From the NCBI GenBank assembly GCA_947628385.1, contig CANQZS010000027.1, positions 1-12,568 on the forward strand: DNA of 12,568 nucleotides, in the 5' to 3' direction. Positions 1 through 6,660 of the stretch are shown here, one piece after another. The notes beneath the pieces are model-generated. The model was not told the DNA's origin. It saw only the letters and a program-made list of their open reading frames with translations, and made no database searches. This DNA is from an uncultured Clostridia bacterium (GTDB lineage: Bacteria; Bacillota; Clostridia; Oscillospirales; Ruminococcaceae). Position 1 is the stretch's first letter, and each line of letters opens with the position of its first letter. The position numbers and the translations under genes were made by a program.

Positions 1-782
1 AGCGTATCCGCCGAAGCCCCTACTATGCTTTGCAGCGACAGCAATCCGAGAAATACCGTCATTATGAAGCCCATAACAAACGTCACTATATTTTTTACCG
101 CTTCCGTTATTCCCGAAAGGTGAAGATCCGGATTTATCGCTTCAACAATACCCATAGCCATACACACCGACAGTGCCGGAACTATTATCTCCCCAGAGAT
201 CTGTACTGAGGCTTCCGCAGCCATGACTACGAGCATATTGTATACTACCGCCGAAGTAACGCTGCCTGATGATGCCGTTATACCCGCAAAGACCGGAACA
301 TAGCCCAGCATGAACATTCCTCCCGAATCAAGTGCGTTTGCTGCCGAGGCTATACATTCCGACACTGCGGAGGATATTATCCCCACCGAAACAAGAACGC
401 TTATGATACCGAATATTTTTGAAAGAGGCTTGCTCGATATACTGTCCTCCATTCCCTCTATCACGGCAGCGACCAGTATCACAGCCATAAGCGAAGCCAT
501 TATTCTGAGCGGTCTTACTGCGGAATCCTTAAAAACGTTCCATATATATTTTATCAGCTCTGCGGGAGTTATACTTGTCAGAGCGTCCGCATTATCGGGA
601 GCAATGCCATTCTCTTCAATAATATCACGCACCTCAGGATCAAGGCTGTCCGCAAGTCCCTGCGTATCAATATCGAGCTCCTCGGAAATATCCTGTACAG
701 CCTCCTGCGCATATACGGTCATTCCGGCATATGTAAAAAGAAACATCAATAATATTGCAAGCGTCCAGAAAAATTTTTTCAT
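1..782 (-). CDS. spoIIIAE: Stage III sporulation protein AE, C-terminus cut by window edge
   Basis: Polytopic membrane component of the SpoIIIA channel, which sits in the mother-cell membrane around the forespore and works with SpoIIQ. About 260 residues are present; the family is usually about 400, so the last third lies beyond the left edge. The N-terminus is a signal-like hydrophobic segment (roughly residues 4-22) ending near Y-A-Q, followed by an acidic stretch and then several hydrophobic helices. The run L-G-L-L-S-L-Q-S and the final S-A-D-T match the conserved core of the family. An ATG at 788 is in frame but only one base after the Shine-Dalgarno GGGAG, whereas the ATG at 782 has a 7-base spacer, so I chose 782. 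It follows spoIIIAD by 12 bases in the usual operon order. Identity rests on sequence features and position. Confidence 0.93.
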   Translation of the reverse strand, partial: MKKFFWTLAILLMFLFTYAGMTVYAQEAVQDISEELDIDTQGLADSLDPEVRDIIEENGIAPDNADALTSITPAELIKYIWNVFKDSAVRPLRIMASLMAVILVAAVIEGMEDSISSKPLSKIFGIISVLVSVGIISSAVSECIASAANALDSGGMFMLGYVPVFAGITASSGSVTSAVVYNMLVVMAAEASVQISGEIIVPALSVCMAMGIVEAINPDLHLSGITEAVKNIVTFVMGFIMTVFLGLLSLQSIVGASADT

Positions 783-794
783 TCCCATTCTCCC

Positions 795-1178
795 TCAGAC
801 AAGTCCGTCAATAACATCGGAAAGCGCACTGAACAGCGGAAGAGCCAGCGTCATCAGCGAGATCTTACCTGCCAGCTCGGCATGTGAAGCAAGAGCATTT
901 TCGCCGCTGTCCTTGCACATATCACAGGCAAACTGGGTTATATAGCATATTCCCAGAGCCTTGAACAGGATCGTCAGATATTCCTTGTCCGCGCCTGCCT
1001 TTTCATAAATATCCCTTATCATTTCCGCTATAGGAGATATAAATAAAAGCACCGCTGACATTACCGAAGCTGCTGCGGCAAGCTTTATGTAAAGCGCATA
1101 TTCCTTTCCCTCCGAGGAAAACAGCTTGCAAAGTATTGCCGCTATAATGCAAAGTCCGGCAATAGAAACCATTTTCAT
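795..1178 (-). CDS. spoIIIAD: Stage III sporulation protein AD
   Basis: Small integral membrane protein of the SpoIIIA channel; 127 residues, normal for the family. The N-terminal hydrophobic helix (I-A-G-L-C-I-I-A-A-I-L, about residues 6-16) is followed by a second helix at about 32-50 and by the family-typical region L-F-K-A-L-G-I-C-Y-I-T-Q-F-A with a D-M-C-K-D-S-G-E-N-A-L-A block (about residues 71-97). The start is ATG at 1178; a second ATG two codons in is possible. The Shine-Dalgarno GAGGA lies about 12 bases upstream, which is long. It lies between spoIIIAC and spoIIIAE and is preceded by an unusually long 88-base gap for this operon. Confidence 0.95.
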   Translation of the reverse strand: MKMVSIAGLCIIAAILCKLFSSEGKEYALYIKLAAAASVMSAVLLFISPIAEMIRDIYEKAGADKEYLTILFKALGICYITQFACDMCKDSGENALASHAELAGKISLMTLALPLFSALSDVIDGLV

Positions 1179-1266
1179 ATTTACATCATATCCTCATTAT
1201 TGATTCCGCCGGTATATGGTTTTTCCGGAAAAGCCGTATCTTAGCCGCAATGCGCTCCCTTATCCG

Positions 1267-1461
1267 TCAGAATCCGAAAACCGTTTTTACCGTTTCAAAC
1301 AATTCTGCTATTTCGTTTATTATCATAGCCAGAACGACGATCAATCCCGCTATCGTTACGACCATAGCGTACTCGTCACGATCGGCTTTTTTTAGGAGCA
1401 TACTGAGCACGGCTACTATGATACCAACACCGGCGATCCTGAAAATCAGATCAATTTCCAC
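1267..1461 (-). CDS. spoIIIAC: Stage III sporulation protein AC, GTG start
   Basis: Very small membrane protein (64 residues, two hydrophobic helices) of the SpoIIIA complex. The N-terminal motif I-F-R-I-A-G-V-G-I-I-V-A closely matches the B. subtilis family signature I-F-Q-I-A-G-V-G-I-V-V-A, and the second helix holds E-Y-A-x-x-V-T-I-A-G. I place the start at GTG 1461, because a strong AGGGAGG Shine-Dalgarno lies 7 bases upstream and the protein then has the expected family length. An in-frame ATG at 1488 would add nine residues and would place the Shine-Dalgarno inside the coding region. Its stop is followed by 88 bases before spoIIIAD. Confidence 0.95.
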   Translation of the reverse strand: MEIDLIFRIAGVGIIVAVLSMLLKKADRDEYAMVVTIAGLIVVLAMIINEIAELFETVKTVFGF

Positions 1462-1492
1462 AATTTGACCTCCCTCGCAGCAAGTCACGTTT

Positions 1493-1996
1493 TCAGATGA
1501 GCATTATTGCAATAAATACTCCGGCAAGAACACCTAAAGAACGATACAATCTTGCTTTGCGCATATATTCATTCTCCGCAGAAGAGACAGCCGCCTCGGT
1601 CTCAGCTTGTCTGAGCCTGACCGCGCCGAGCTGATCCTCAAGATCGCTTTTTCCGAGCCTGTTCCCTATCTCTATAAGCAGAGCGGAATCGCTTTTTTTC
1701 AAGCCGCATGGAACATTCTCTTCTACTGCGGCTTTCCAGCACTGCTGAAACGACCTTTCCGGAGAAAGCTCCAGCTTTTTAAGGAATACGAATTCAGCAA
1801 GTCTTTCATCACCGCGCAGCGTTTCTGCAATTTCATATACCGTTGCCGAACGGTATTTCAGTAAAATATAGATCTCCTCAAGCATATAATTGATCTTTTT
1901 CAATGAGATCACACGATTTTTCAGTGAAGCGGAAAAATACATTCCTCCCATTGACGAGGACAGGACGATAATTATTATACATATAAGCTTAAGCAT
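1493..1996 (-). CDS. spoIIIAB: Stage III sporulation protein AB
   Basis: Component of the SpoIIIA channel, 167 residues (B. subtilis homologue about 171). Hydrophobic helices lie at the N-terminus (about residues 3-20) and the C-terminus (last 15), with a helical soluble domain between them. The block L-G-K-S-D-L-E-D-Q (near residues 115-125) is the conserved family motif. The ATG at 1996 overlaps the end of spoIIIAA by 8 bases (ATGCTTAA), a classic translational-coupling junction, and has AAGGA about 10 bases upstream. A longer in-frame start at 2131 would run through spoIIIAA coding sequence and is not credible. It ends 31 bases before the spoIIIAC start. Confidence 0.95.
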   Translation of the reverse strand: MLKLICIIIIVLSSSMGGMYFSASLKNRVISLKKINYMLEEIYILLKYRSATVYEIAETLRGDERLAEFVFLKKLELSPERSFQQCWKAAVEENVPCGLKKSDSALLIEIGNRLGKSDLEDQLGAVRLRQAETEAAVSSAENEYMRKARLYRSLGVLAGVFIAIMLI

Positions 1997-2873
1997 TTTT
2001 CCCCGTCCTTTCAGCAATGATCTGAGGAGACTGCCCTGCTTTGGAAAGCACTGCAATACAGCCGAAAATATCCCTGCGTATCCCCTTTGCCTCCAGCTCG
2101 TCCGCAGATGAAGCGTGTACTGACGCGGCAATGCAGACTCCGCTTTTTGAAGCTTCTCTTATTGCTTTAAGGTCGCTTTCCGAGCCTATCTCATCACATA
2201 TTATCATCTGAGGAGAAATAACTCTTAACGCGGTCATTATGCCGCACGGCTTGTTATATCCGTCAAAGACGTCAGTATTTATCCCTATGCTGTTCTGAGG
2301 ACAGCCGTTCCATACCGCCGCAAGCTCTCCGCGTTCGTCTATAAGAGCAATGCGGTATTTTTTGCCAAGGTTCCGCGATATATCTCTGAGAAGCGTAGTC
2401 TTTCCGGAAGCGGGAGGTCCTGCGATAAGCAGACTGCATATCCCGTTTGAAAAAGCTTTTTCGCAAAGCTCGTCCGAACAGCCCTCGACCTCTCTTGCGA
2501 TCCTGAAATTAAGTGAGCTTATATTCTTTATCGAATCTCCCGTGGAGGTCCCGCATATACCCACTCGATGACCTCCGCGAACGGTAACGAATCCGTCCGA
2601 GATCTCCCTCTGAAAGCTGTGTACGGAATACTGGCAGACCGCTTCAAAGGTCCGCTTTATTTCGTCGGCAGCTATAATATATGCGGCTTCGGGAATATAT
2701 GTAAAATTTCCCTCCGGAGTAAGATACCTTATGGAATCCTTTAATGTGACGGCAGCCGGACGCCCAACTCTGAGTCTGATCTCCCGTATTTCCTCAAAAA
2801 GCGCCGAGGAGATATTCCTGACGGCTTTTCCGATATTTCCGCTGAAATAACATACTATCTCATCTTTTTTCAC
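1989..2873 (-). CDS. spoIIIAA: Stage III sporulation protein AA, ATPase
   Basis: Cytoplasmic ATPase of the SpoIIIA-SpoIIQ system, related to secretion ATPases, thought to energise the channel that sustains forespore gene expression. It has 294 residues (family about 300). Visible motifs are the N-terminal I-R-E-I-R-L-R-V-G-R-P (29-39), the F-V-T-V-R-G-G-H-R-V-G-I-C-G region (95-108), Walker A G-P-P-A-S-G-K-T-T (152-160), an I-D-E-R-G-E segment (178-183) and Walker B M-I-I-C-D-E-I-G (223-230). All nucleotide-binding residues appear intact. The start is GTG at 2873, with AAGGAG 8 bases upstream. It is the first gene of the operon and overlaps spoIIIAB by 8 bases. In B. subtilis the operon is transcribed by sigma-E in the mother cell; a weak candidate promoter is listed separately. 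Confidence 0.97.
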   Translation of the reverse strand: MKKDEIVCYFSGNIGKAVRNISSALFEEIREIRLRVGRPAAVTLKDSIRYLTPEGNFTYIPEAAYIIAADEIKRTFEAVCQYSVHSFQREISDGFVTVRGGHRVGICGTSTGDSIKNISSLNFRIAREVEGCSDELCEKAFSNGICSLLIAGPPASGKTTLLRDISRNLGKKYRIALIDERGELAAVWNGCPQNSIGINTDVFDGYNKPCGIMTALRVISPQMIICDEIGSESDLKAIREASKSGVCIAASVHASSADELEAKGIRRDIFGCIAVLSKAGQSPQIIAERTGKNA

Positions 2874-2904
2874 TTCCGGTTCTCCTTTTCAATTGGTATA
2901 TTCA

Positions 2905-2931
2905 ATACTATGCCGCCGGTGCCGGATATAG
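2905..2931 (-). promoter_or_regulatory. Possible sigma-E promoter of the spoIIIA operon
   Basis: On the minus strand, CATAGTAT (2905-2912) resembles the sigma-E -10 consensus CATACA-T with two mismatches. A CTATATC (2925-2931) lies 12 bases upstream and resembles the ATATT -35 element. The predicted transcript would start about 20 bases before the spoIIIAA Shine-Dalgarno. The fit is only moderate; the call leans on the known sigma-E control of spoIIIA in other species. Confidence 0.3.
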
Positions 2932-2940
2932 AACGCCGTA

Positions 2941-2971
2941 ATAAAAAAAGCCGCAGGCTTGGCTTTGCGGC
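2941..2971 (-). terminator. Intrinsic terminator pointing toward spoIIIAA
   Basis: On the minus strand a 6-bp GC-rich stem GCCGCA/TGCGGC (2966-2971 with 2950-2955, 10-base loop) is followed directly by seven T residues. It lies between the divergent genes and would stop minus-strand transcripts before they enter spoIIIA. No minus-strand gene feeds it within this window. Confidence 0.65.
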
Positions 2972-2989
2972 GGAAACAGGTATCATGGA

Positions 2990-3018
2990 TTGACAAATAA
3001 AGCAAAATGTGATATAAT
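2990..3018 (+). promoter_or_regulatory. Consensus sigma-A promoter for the DUF5685 cassette
   Basis: TTGACA (2990-2995) and TATAAT (3013-3018) are both perfect consensus hexamers separated by 17 bases. A TG at 3010-3011 gives an extended -10. Transcription should begin near 3025, leaving a leader of about 25 bases before the ATG at 3051. This predicts strong housekeeping expression. Confidence 0.9.
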
Positions 3019-3050
3019 GTCAGATATATGATTTTAATTTGGAGAAATGT

Positions 3051-3923
3051 ATGTTCGGTTATGTAAAGCCATTCAAGCCTCATATGAGAATTTGTGAATA
3101 TGAGACCTACAAAGCGGTCTATTGCGGTCTTTGCAGAACTCTCGGCAAATACTACGGAGCTGCTTCAAGGATCACATTAAGCTATGATTTTGCTTTTTTG
3201 GGACTTATGGCACTCGCTCTTAATGATACCGAAGCGGAAATGTGCAGACGGAGATGCGCTGTCCACCCATTCAGAAAAACTCCCTGTATAAATTCCGATA
3301 AAGGTCTTGAATACACCGCAGCCGCCGCTTCGATACTTATATATAATAAGATAAGGGACGACGTTAATGACAAGCGTTTCCTCGCTAAAGCAGGTCCGCT
3401 TTTCATGCTTATGATAACAAGAGGAGCTTATAAAAAAGCTTCGGAAAAATATCCCGAGCTTTCAGAATATGTTTCCGAACAAATGGATATACAGTCAAAG
3501 CTTGAAAAGGAAAATTGCAGATCTATCGACCGTGCCTCAGAGCCCTCCTCAAATATTCTCGGAGAGATTGCCGCAGGACTCAGCGAGGTACCGGAGGAAA
3601 AGCGTATCCTTAGGCGCTTCGGATACCTACTCGGAAGATATATCTATATTGCCGACGCATTCGACGATGTGGAAAAGGACTTCCGTTCAAACGGATTCAA
3701 TCCGCTTATTCTCGGAAATAAGGCTGTAAACGATCTCGATAAGGACGAAATACGCGCCAAGGCTGAAACAAGCATAAATTTTACCCTCGGCGCTCTGGCG
3801 GACAGCTATGTCATGCTTGAGATAAAAAGATTCAAGCCGATCATAGATAACATAGTATATCTCGGACTTAAAAACGGCTTTTATGATATAATAAATAAAA
3901 AGGAAAAACAGGAACAGTCTTAA
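3051..3923 (+). CDS. DUF5685-like protein of unknown function
   Basis: A 290-residue, mostly helical cytoplasmic-looking protein with no signal peptide or clear membrane segment. The opening M-F-G-Y-V-K-P-F-K-P and Y-C-G-L-C-R (24-29) match what I recall of DUF5685. Cysteines lie at C25/C28, C65/C69 and C79, which could bind a metal. Two aspartate-rich motifs stand out: D-D-V-N-D (103-107) and D-D-V-E-K-D (205-210), the latter in a helix L-G-R-Y-I-Y-I-A-D-A-F preceding it. This layout resembles class I isoprenoid synthases, but that is only my inference. The ATG at 3051 has GGAG 6 bases upstream; a TTG at 3039 is in frame but lies before that Shine-Dalgarno. It is the first gene of a three-gene cassette, 16 bases before the J-like gene. 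Confidence 0.85.
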   Translation: MFGYVKPFKPHMRICEYETYKAVYCGLCRTLGKYYGAASRITLSYDFAFLGLMALALNDTEAEMCRRRCAVHPFRKTPCINSDKGLEYTAAAASILIYNKIRDDVNDKRFLAKAGPLFMLMITRGAYKKASEKYPELSEYVSEQMDIQSKLEKENCRSIDRASEPSSNILGEIAAGLSEVPEEKRILRRFGYLLGRYIYIADAFDDVEKDFRSNGFNPLILGNKAVNDLDKDEIRAKAETSINFTLGALADSYVMLEIKRFKPIIDNIVYLGLKNGFYDIINKKEKQEQS

Positions 3924-3939
3924 TGAAAGGAGACGTTTT

Positions 3940-4506
3940 ATGATAAACGACCCATATAAAATACTTGGCGTAATGCCCTCTGCTTCCGATGATGAGATAA
4001 AGACCGCTTACAAGGATCTCATAAGACAATATTCCGGAGACAGCGAAAGGATCATGGAAATAACCAATGCCTATGACGCCGTAATGGATCAGCGGAGAGG
4101 CGGCACAGAGCAGTCCGGCGGGAACAGCTTTGCCGAAGTAAGGAGACTCCTTGGATACGGCAGCTATAATGACGCTGCGGCTGTTCTCGATCAGATACAG
4201 GACAGAACCGCCGAATGGTACTTCCTTAACGGCAGCATATGCTATGCCAGAGGCTGGCTGAACGACGCATATTCAAGCTTTGAGCAAGCGTGCAGAATGG
4301 AGCCTTACAATCCGGAATACAACTCCGCTTTAAGACATATGAAAGAAAGCCAGAGAGGAGATATGCGCGGAGATCCTAACGAGCAGGGCTTCGGAAACGG
4401 TACCCGTCCCGTAGGAGGCTGCAGTGCCTGCGATATATGCAACGGACTTATATGTGCAGACTGCTGCTGCGAATGTATGGGCGGAGATTTTATTCCGTGC
4501 TGTTAA
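3940..4506 (+). CDS. Degenerate J-domain/TPR protein with Cys-cluster tail
   Basis: 188 residues. Residues 3-50 are a J-domain: D-P-Y-K-I-L-G-V, A-S-D-D-E-I-K-T-A-Y and the helix I-T-N-A-Y-D-A-V-M are all present. The HPD tripeptide needed to stimulate Hsp70 is replaced by S-G-D (32-34), and the following loop is short. Residues about 64-134 form TPR-like helices (A-E-W-Y-F-L-N-G-S-I-C-Y, A-R-G-W-L-N-D-A-Y). The last 28 residues hold ten cysteines, including C-A-D-C-C-C-E-C-M-G-G-D, suggesting metal or Fe-S binding or membrane acylation. It is probably not an active Hsp70 cochaperone; more likely a scaffold. AAGGAG lies 7 bases before the ATG. It is the second gene of the cassette. I recall similar J/TPR/Cys proteins in other Clostridia, often with an intact HPD. 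Confidence 0.85.
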   Translation: MINDPYKILGVMPSASDDEIKTAYKDLIRQYSGDSERIMEITNAYDAVMDQRRGGTEQSGGNSFAEVRRLLGYGSYNDAAAVLDQIQDRTAEWYFLNGSICYARGWLNDAYSSFEQACRMEPYNPEYNSALRHMKESQRGDMRGDPNEQGFGNGTRPVGGCSACDICNGLICADCCCECMGGDFIPCC

Positions 4507-4527
4507 AATCTATAATAGAGGAAAGTT

Positions 4528-5070
4528 ATGAAAAAAGTAAGCTATAAAGTTTCGGTCGGAGGAATAGTTTCCTCTCTGTGCCTGCTTCTGATGTTCCTGA
4601 CGGCTGTATTCCCGCTGCTGAATATCACTCTTCCCCTGTTCGCCGGAGTAATGATAACTGTAGTGGCAATAGAGGTGAGCACATCATGGTCATTTGTTAC
4701 CTACGCGTCGGTAGCGGTACTGTCGTTTTTTGTTACTCCGGATAAGGAAGCGTGGCTGTTCTTTACATTTTTGTTCGGATATTATCCGGTGGCAAAATCC
4801 TTTTTTGAAAAGCTTAAAAGCAAGGCTGTAGGCTGGATATGCAAATTGATAACTTTTAACATTTCCATAGTGATAATATTCTACACGCTTATGAACATAC
4901 TCGGAACTCTTGATCTTTTTGAAGAGTTCGGCTTCTATAACGAATGGCTTATTCCGGCTCTTATTTTAGCGGGAAATCTGATGTTCATTTTTTATGATCA
5001 CACCCTTACGCTCCTTATAATGAGCTATAAAAAATGGTTCCGACCGACATTCCTTAGAAAATTCAAGTAA
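4528..5070 (+). CDS. Six-helix integral membrane protein, unknown
   Basis: 180 residues with about six hydrophobic segments (roughly 11-31, 36-51, 54-70, 76-90, 108-127 and 139-157), a basic N-terminus (M-K-K-V) and a strongly basic C-terminal tail (K-K-W-F-R-P-T-F-L-R-K-F-K), which should lie in the cytoplasm. A short conserved-looking segment V-T-P-D-K-E-A-W joins helices 3 and 4, followed by F-G-Y-Y-P-V-A-K. Size and helix count recall ECF-transporter S components, but I cannot identify a substrate motif, so this is only an analogy. GAGGA lies 5 bases before the ATG. The gene follows the J-like gene by 21 bases and closes the cassette. I see no convincing intrinsic terminator before the CarD-like promoter at 5156. 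Confidence 0.8.
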   Translation: MKKVSYKVSVGGIVSSLCLLLMFLTAVFPLLNITLPLFAGVMITVVAIEVSTSWSFVTYASVAVLSFFVTPDKEAWLFFTFLFGYYPVAKSFFEKLKSKAVGWICKLITFNISIVIIFYTLMNILGTLDLFEEFGFYNEWLIPALILAGNLMFIFYDHTLTLLIMSYKKWFRPTFLRKFK

Positions 5071-5155
5071 AATATCGTTTCCAAAGCGCTCCCTTAAGCT
5101 CCGGATATAAAAAAATGCCTAATAAATACGCTTCTGTATTTGTGCAAAACTGCCT

Positions 5156-5184
5156 TTGAAAAATTCGCGGAGCTGTGATATAAT
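5156..5184 (+). promoter_or_regulatory. Sigma-A promoter of the CarD-like gene
   Basis: TTGAAA (5156-5161) and TATAAT (5179-5184) are 17 bases apart, with an upstream TG (5176-5177) giving an extended -10. The gene can therefore be expressed apart from the preceding cassette. Confidence 0.85.
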
Positions 5185-5214
5185 TTATTTATATAGTGAA
5201 AGGAGCGCATAAAT

Positions 5215-5721
5215 ATGTTCAGCATCGGCGATTATGTTGTCTATGGTTCAGGAGAAATTTGCAGGATAGCAGAAAAAACGGAAAAATGCTTTGACGGAAA
5301 AACAGAAAAGGAATATTGTAAGCTTATTCCTCTGGATACAGTCAATTCGACATATTATATCCCCTCTGACAGTATGGACGATAACGTAAGGCGGCTCCTC
5401 ACACGGGAGGAAATTTACAGTATCATAGATTCCATGCCAAACGCTGAAAATGTCTGGTCAAATGACAGGAATGAACGCAAGGTCAGATTCAGCGAGCTTC
5501 TTAAAAGCAGCGATTTTTCCGGTATCATAGGAATGATGAGATCGCTGTATGAGGAACGTCAAAAGCGCTCCGCAAACGGAAAGCAGCTGATCTCCTCTGA
5601 TGAAAAGGCTTTCACAGCCGCCGAAAACATGATACACCGTGAATTTGCCTTTGTTCTCGGCATTAAAGCAAACGACGTTGACAGCTTTATAAGTGAACGT
5701 CTTTCCGCAGCAAAGGCTTAA
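5215..5721 (+). CDS. CarD-family transcriptional regulator
   Basis: 168 residues. The N-terminal part (about 1-60) is a CarD/TRCF-type RNA polymerase interaction domain: F-S-I-G-D-Y-V-V-Y-G-S-G-E-I, then a beta-rich stretch through Y-Y-I-P-S-D. The remainder (about 64-165) is helical, as in the CarD C-terminal DNA-contacting region. CarD proteins bind the RNA polymerase beta subunit and stabilise or modulate the open promoter complex; clostridial CarD-like paralogues are largely uncharacterised. AAAGGAG lies 9 bases before the ATG. The gene is monocistronic, with its own promoter and a strong terminator just downstream. Confidence 0.85.
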   Translation: MFSIGDYVVYGSGEICRIAEKTEKCFDGKTEKEYCKLIPLDTVNSTYYIPSDSMDDNVRRLLTREEIYSIIDSMPNAENVWSNDRNERKVRFSELLKSSDFSGIIGMMRSLYEERQKRSANGKQLISSDEKAFTAAENMIHREFAFVLGIKANDVDSFISERLSAAKA

Positions 5722-5734
5722 TATAAAATAAAAT

Positions 5735-5774
5735 GACCGTATATTCCGGACGATCCGAAATATACGGTCTTTTT
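5735..5774. terminator. Bidirectional terminator between CarD-like gene and tyrA
   Basis: A 16-bp stem (5735-5750 with 5754-5769, a single mismatch, loop CGA) is followed by five T residues on the plus strand. The flanking AATAAAAT gives a T-rich tract on the minus strand. It serves the converging CarD-like gene and tyrA. Confidence 0.9.
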
Positions 5775-5787
5775 AGTTCAAATTAGT

Positions 5788-6618
5788 TCAAAGCTGCTTT
5801 GTTTCCTCTTTAAGTATGCGCCCGTCTCTCAGGAGCTGTTTAAGGCGTTCGCTGTCACCGTCCTGAAGCGCGCTGCGGTATTCTTTAAGTCTTTCAATAA
5901 TAAAGTCTATCTCAAAGCACAAGGGCTCCTTATTAAGCATAAAAAGCGGGGTCCACATGGTTTCATTGAGCTTTGCAACGCGGGTAAGATCCTGAAAGCT
6001 TCCTGCGCTGAATCCGAGCTGCTTCTGGTGCGTAGGACTTTTTATATATGCATTTGAAACTATATGAGCGAGCTGGCTCGTAAAAGCGATTATCTGATCG
6101 TGCTCCTCCGGAGAAGCAAAAACCACCTTTTTGAAATTCAAGGAATAAGCAAAGTCCTCCAGAAGATTCAGCTTTGCCTGCGGAACACTTTCAGAGGGCG
6201 TGATTATAAAGCTTGCCGTATCAAAAAGATCATCAAGCGAATATTCAAATCCGGAAAATTCACGTCCTGCCATAGGGTGACAGCCGATGAAAGACACACC
6301 GTATTTTTCAAGAACGGGCGTCACTCTGTCAACTATCTCCTTTTTAATGCCGCAGGTGTCGATAACTATACTTCCCTCCTTGAACCTATCCGCATTTGAG
6401 ATAATATAGTCTATCGCGTCTGTAGGATAAAGAGAAACTATTGTAATATCCGCAAGGCTGAGATCGTCAGTCTCACCGTCAATAGCATTCTGCGATACTG
6501 CCATTGCAATGGTTTCACTGTTTATGTCGATACCGTAAACCTTGTGGTTCGTGTGCTTTTTGATAGCTTTGCACATTGAACCTCCGATAAGACCTATCCC
6601 AACGGCTGTAATTATCAT
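5788..6618 (-). CDS. tyrA: Prephenate dehydrogenase
   Basis: Oxidatively decarboxylates prephenate to 4-hydroxyphenylpyruvate with NAD(P), the committed step to tyrosine. It has 276 residues. The nucleotide-binding loop V-G-I-G-L-I-G-G-S is at 6-14, with D31 at the end of the second strand, which usually favours NAD. H-P-M-A-G-R-E (114-120) carries the conserved histidine; T-S-Q-L-A-H (180-185) and S-F-Q-D-L-T-R (207-213) carry further active-site residues. There is no C-terminal ACT domain, so tyrosine feedback through such a domain is not expected. The Shine-Dalgarno is weak (AGGG, 5 bases before the ATG). It lies 42 bases behind the DUF4358 gene with no terminator or promoter between, so it is probably the last gene of that operon. 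Confidence 0.93.
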   Translation of the reverse strand: MIITAVGIGLIGGSMCKAIKKHTNHKVYGIDINSETIAMAVSQNAIDGETDDLSLADITIVSLYPTDAIDYIISNADRFKEGSIVIDTCGIKKEIVDRVTPVLEKYGVSFIGCHPMAGREFSGFEYSLDDLFDTASFIITPSESVPQAKLNLLEDFAYSLNFKKVVFASPEEHDQIIAFTSQLAHIVSNAYIKSPTHQKQLGFSAGSFQDLTRVAKLNETMWTPLFMLNKEPLCFEIDFIIERLKEYRSALQDGDSERLKQLLRDGRILKEETKQL

Positions 6619-6660
6619 AATAGCCCTGCTTTCTCAGTTTTAATAATGATCGTGCAAATG

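Noticed and set aside
310..945. Long plus-strand open frame opposite spoIIIAE and spoIIIAD
   Set aside because: It lies antisense to two well-recognised spoIIIA genes, has no Shine-Dalgarno, and its Ser/Ile-rich composition is what the reverse of membrane-protein codons gives.
1997..2131. N-terminal extension of spoIIIAB by 45 codons
   Set aside because: The extension runs through the spoIIIAA coding sequence, has the wrong composition, and the ATG at 1996 has a proper site and gives family length.
2889..3083. Minus-strand 64-codon frame upstream of spoIIIAA
   Set aside because: It crosses the consensus promoter, the minus-strand terminator and the DUF5685 start; no ribosome site or recognisable motif.
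5124..5141. Inverted repeat AAATAC/GTATTT between the membrane protein and CarD-like gene as a terminator
   Set aside because: Weak six-pair AT stem and no T tract after it; the cassette may read through into the CarD-like gene.
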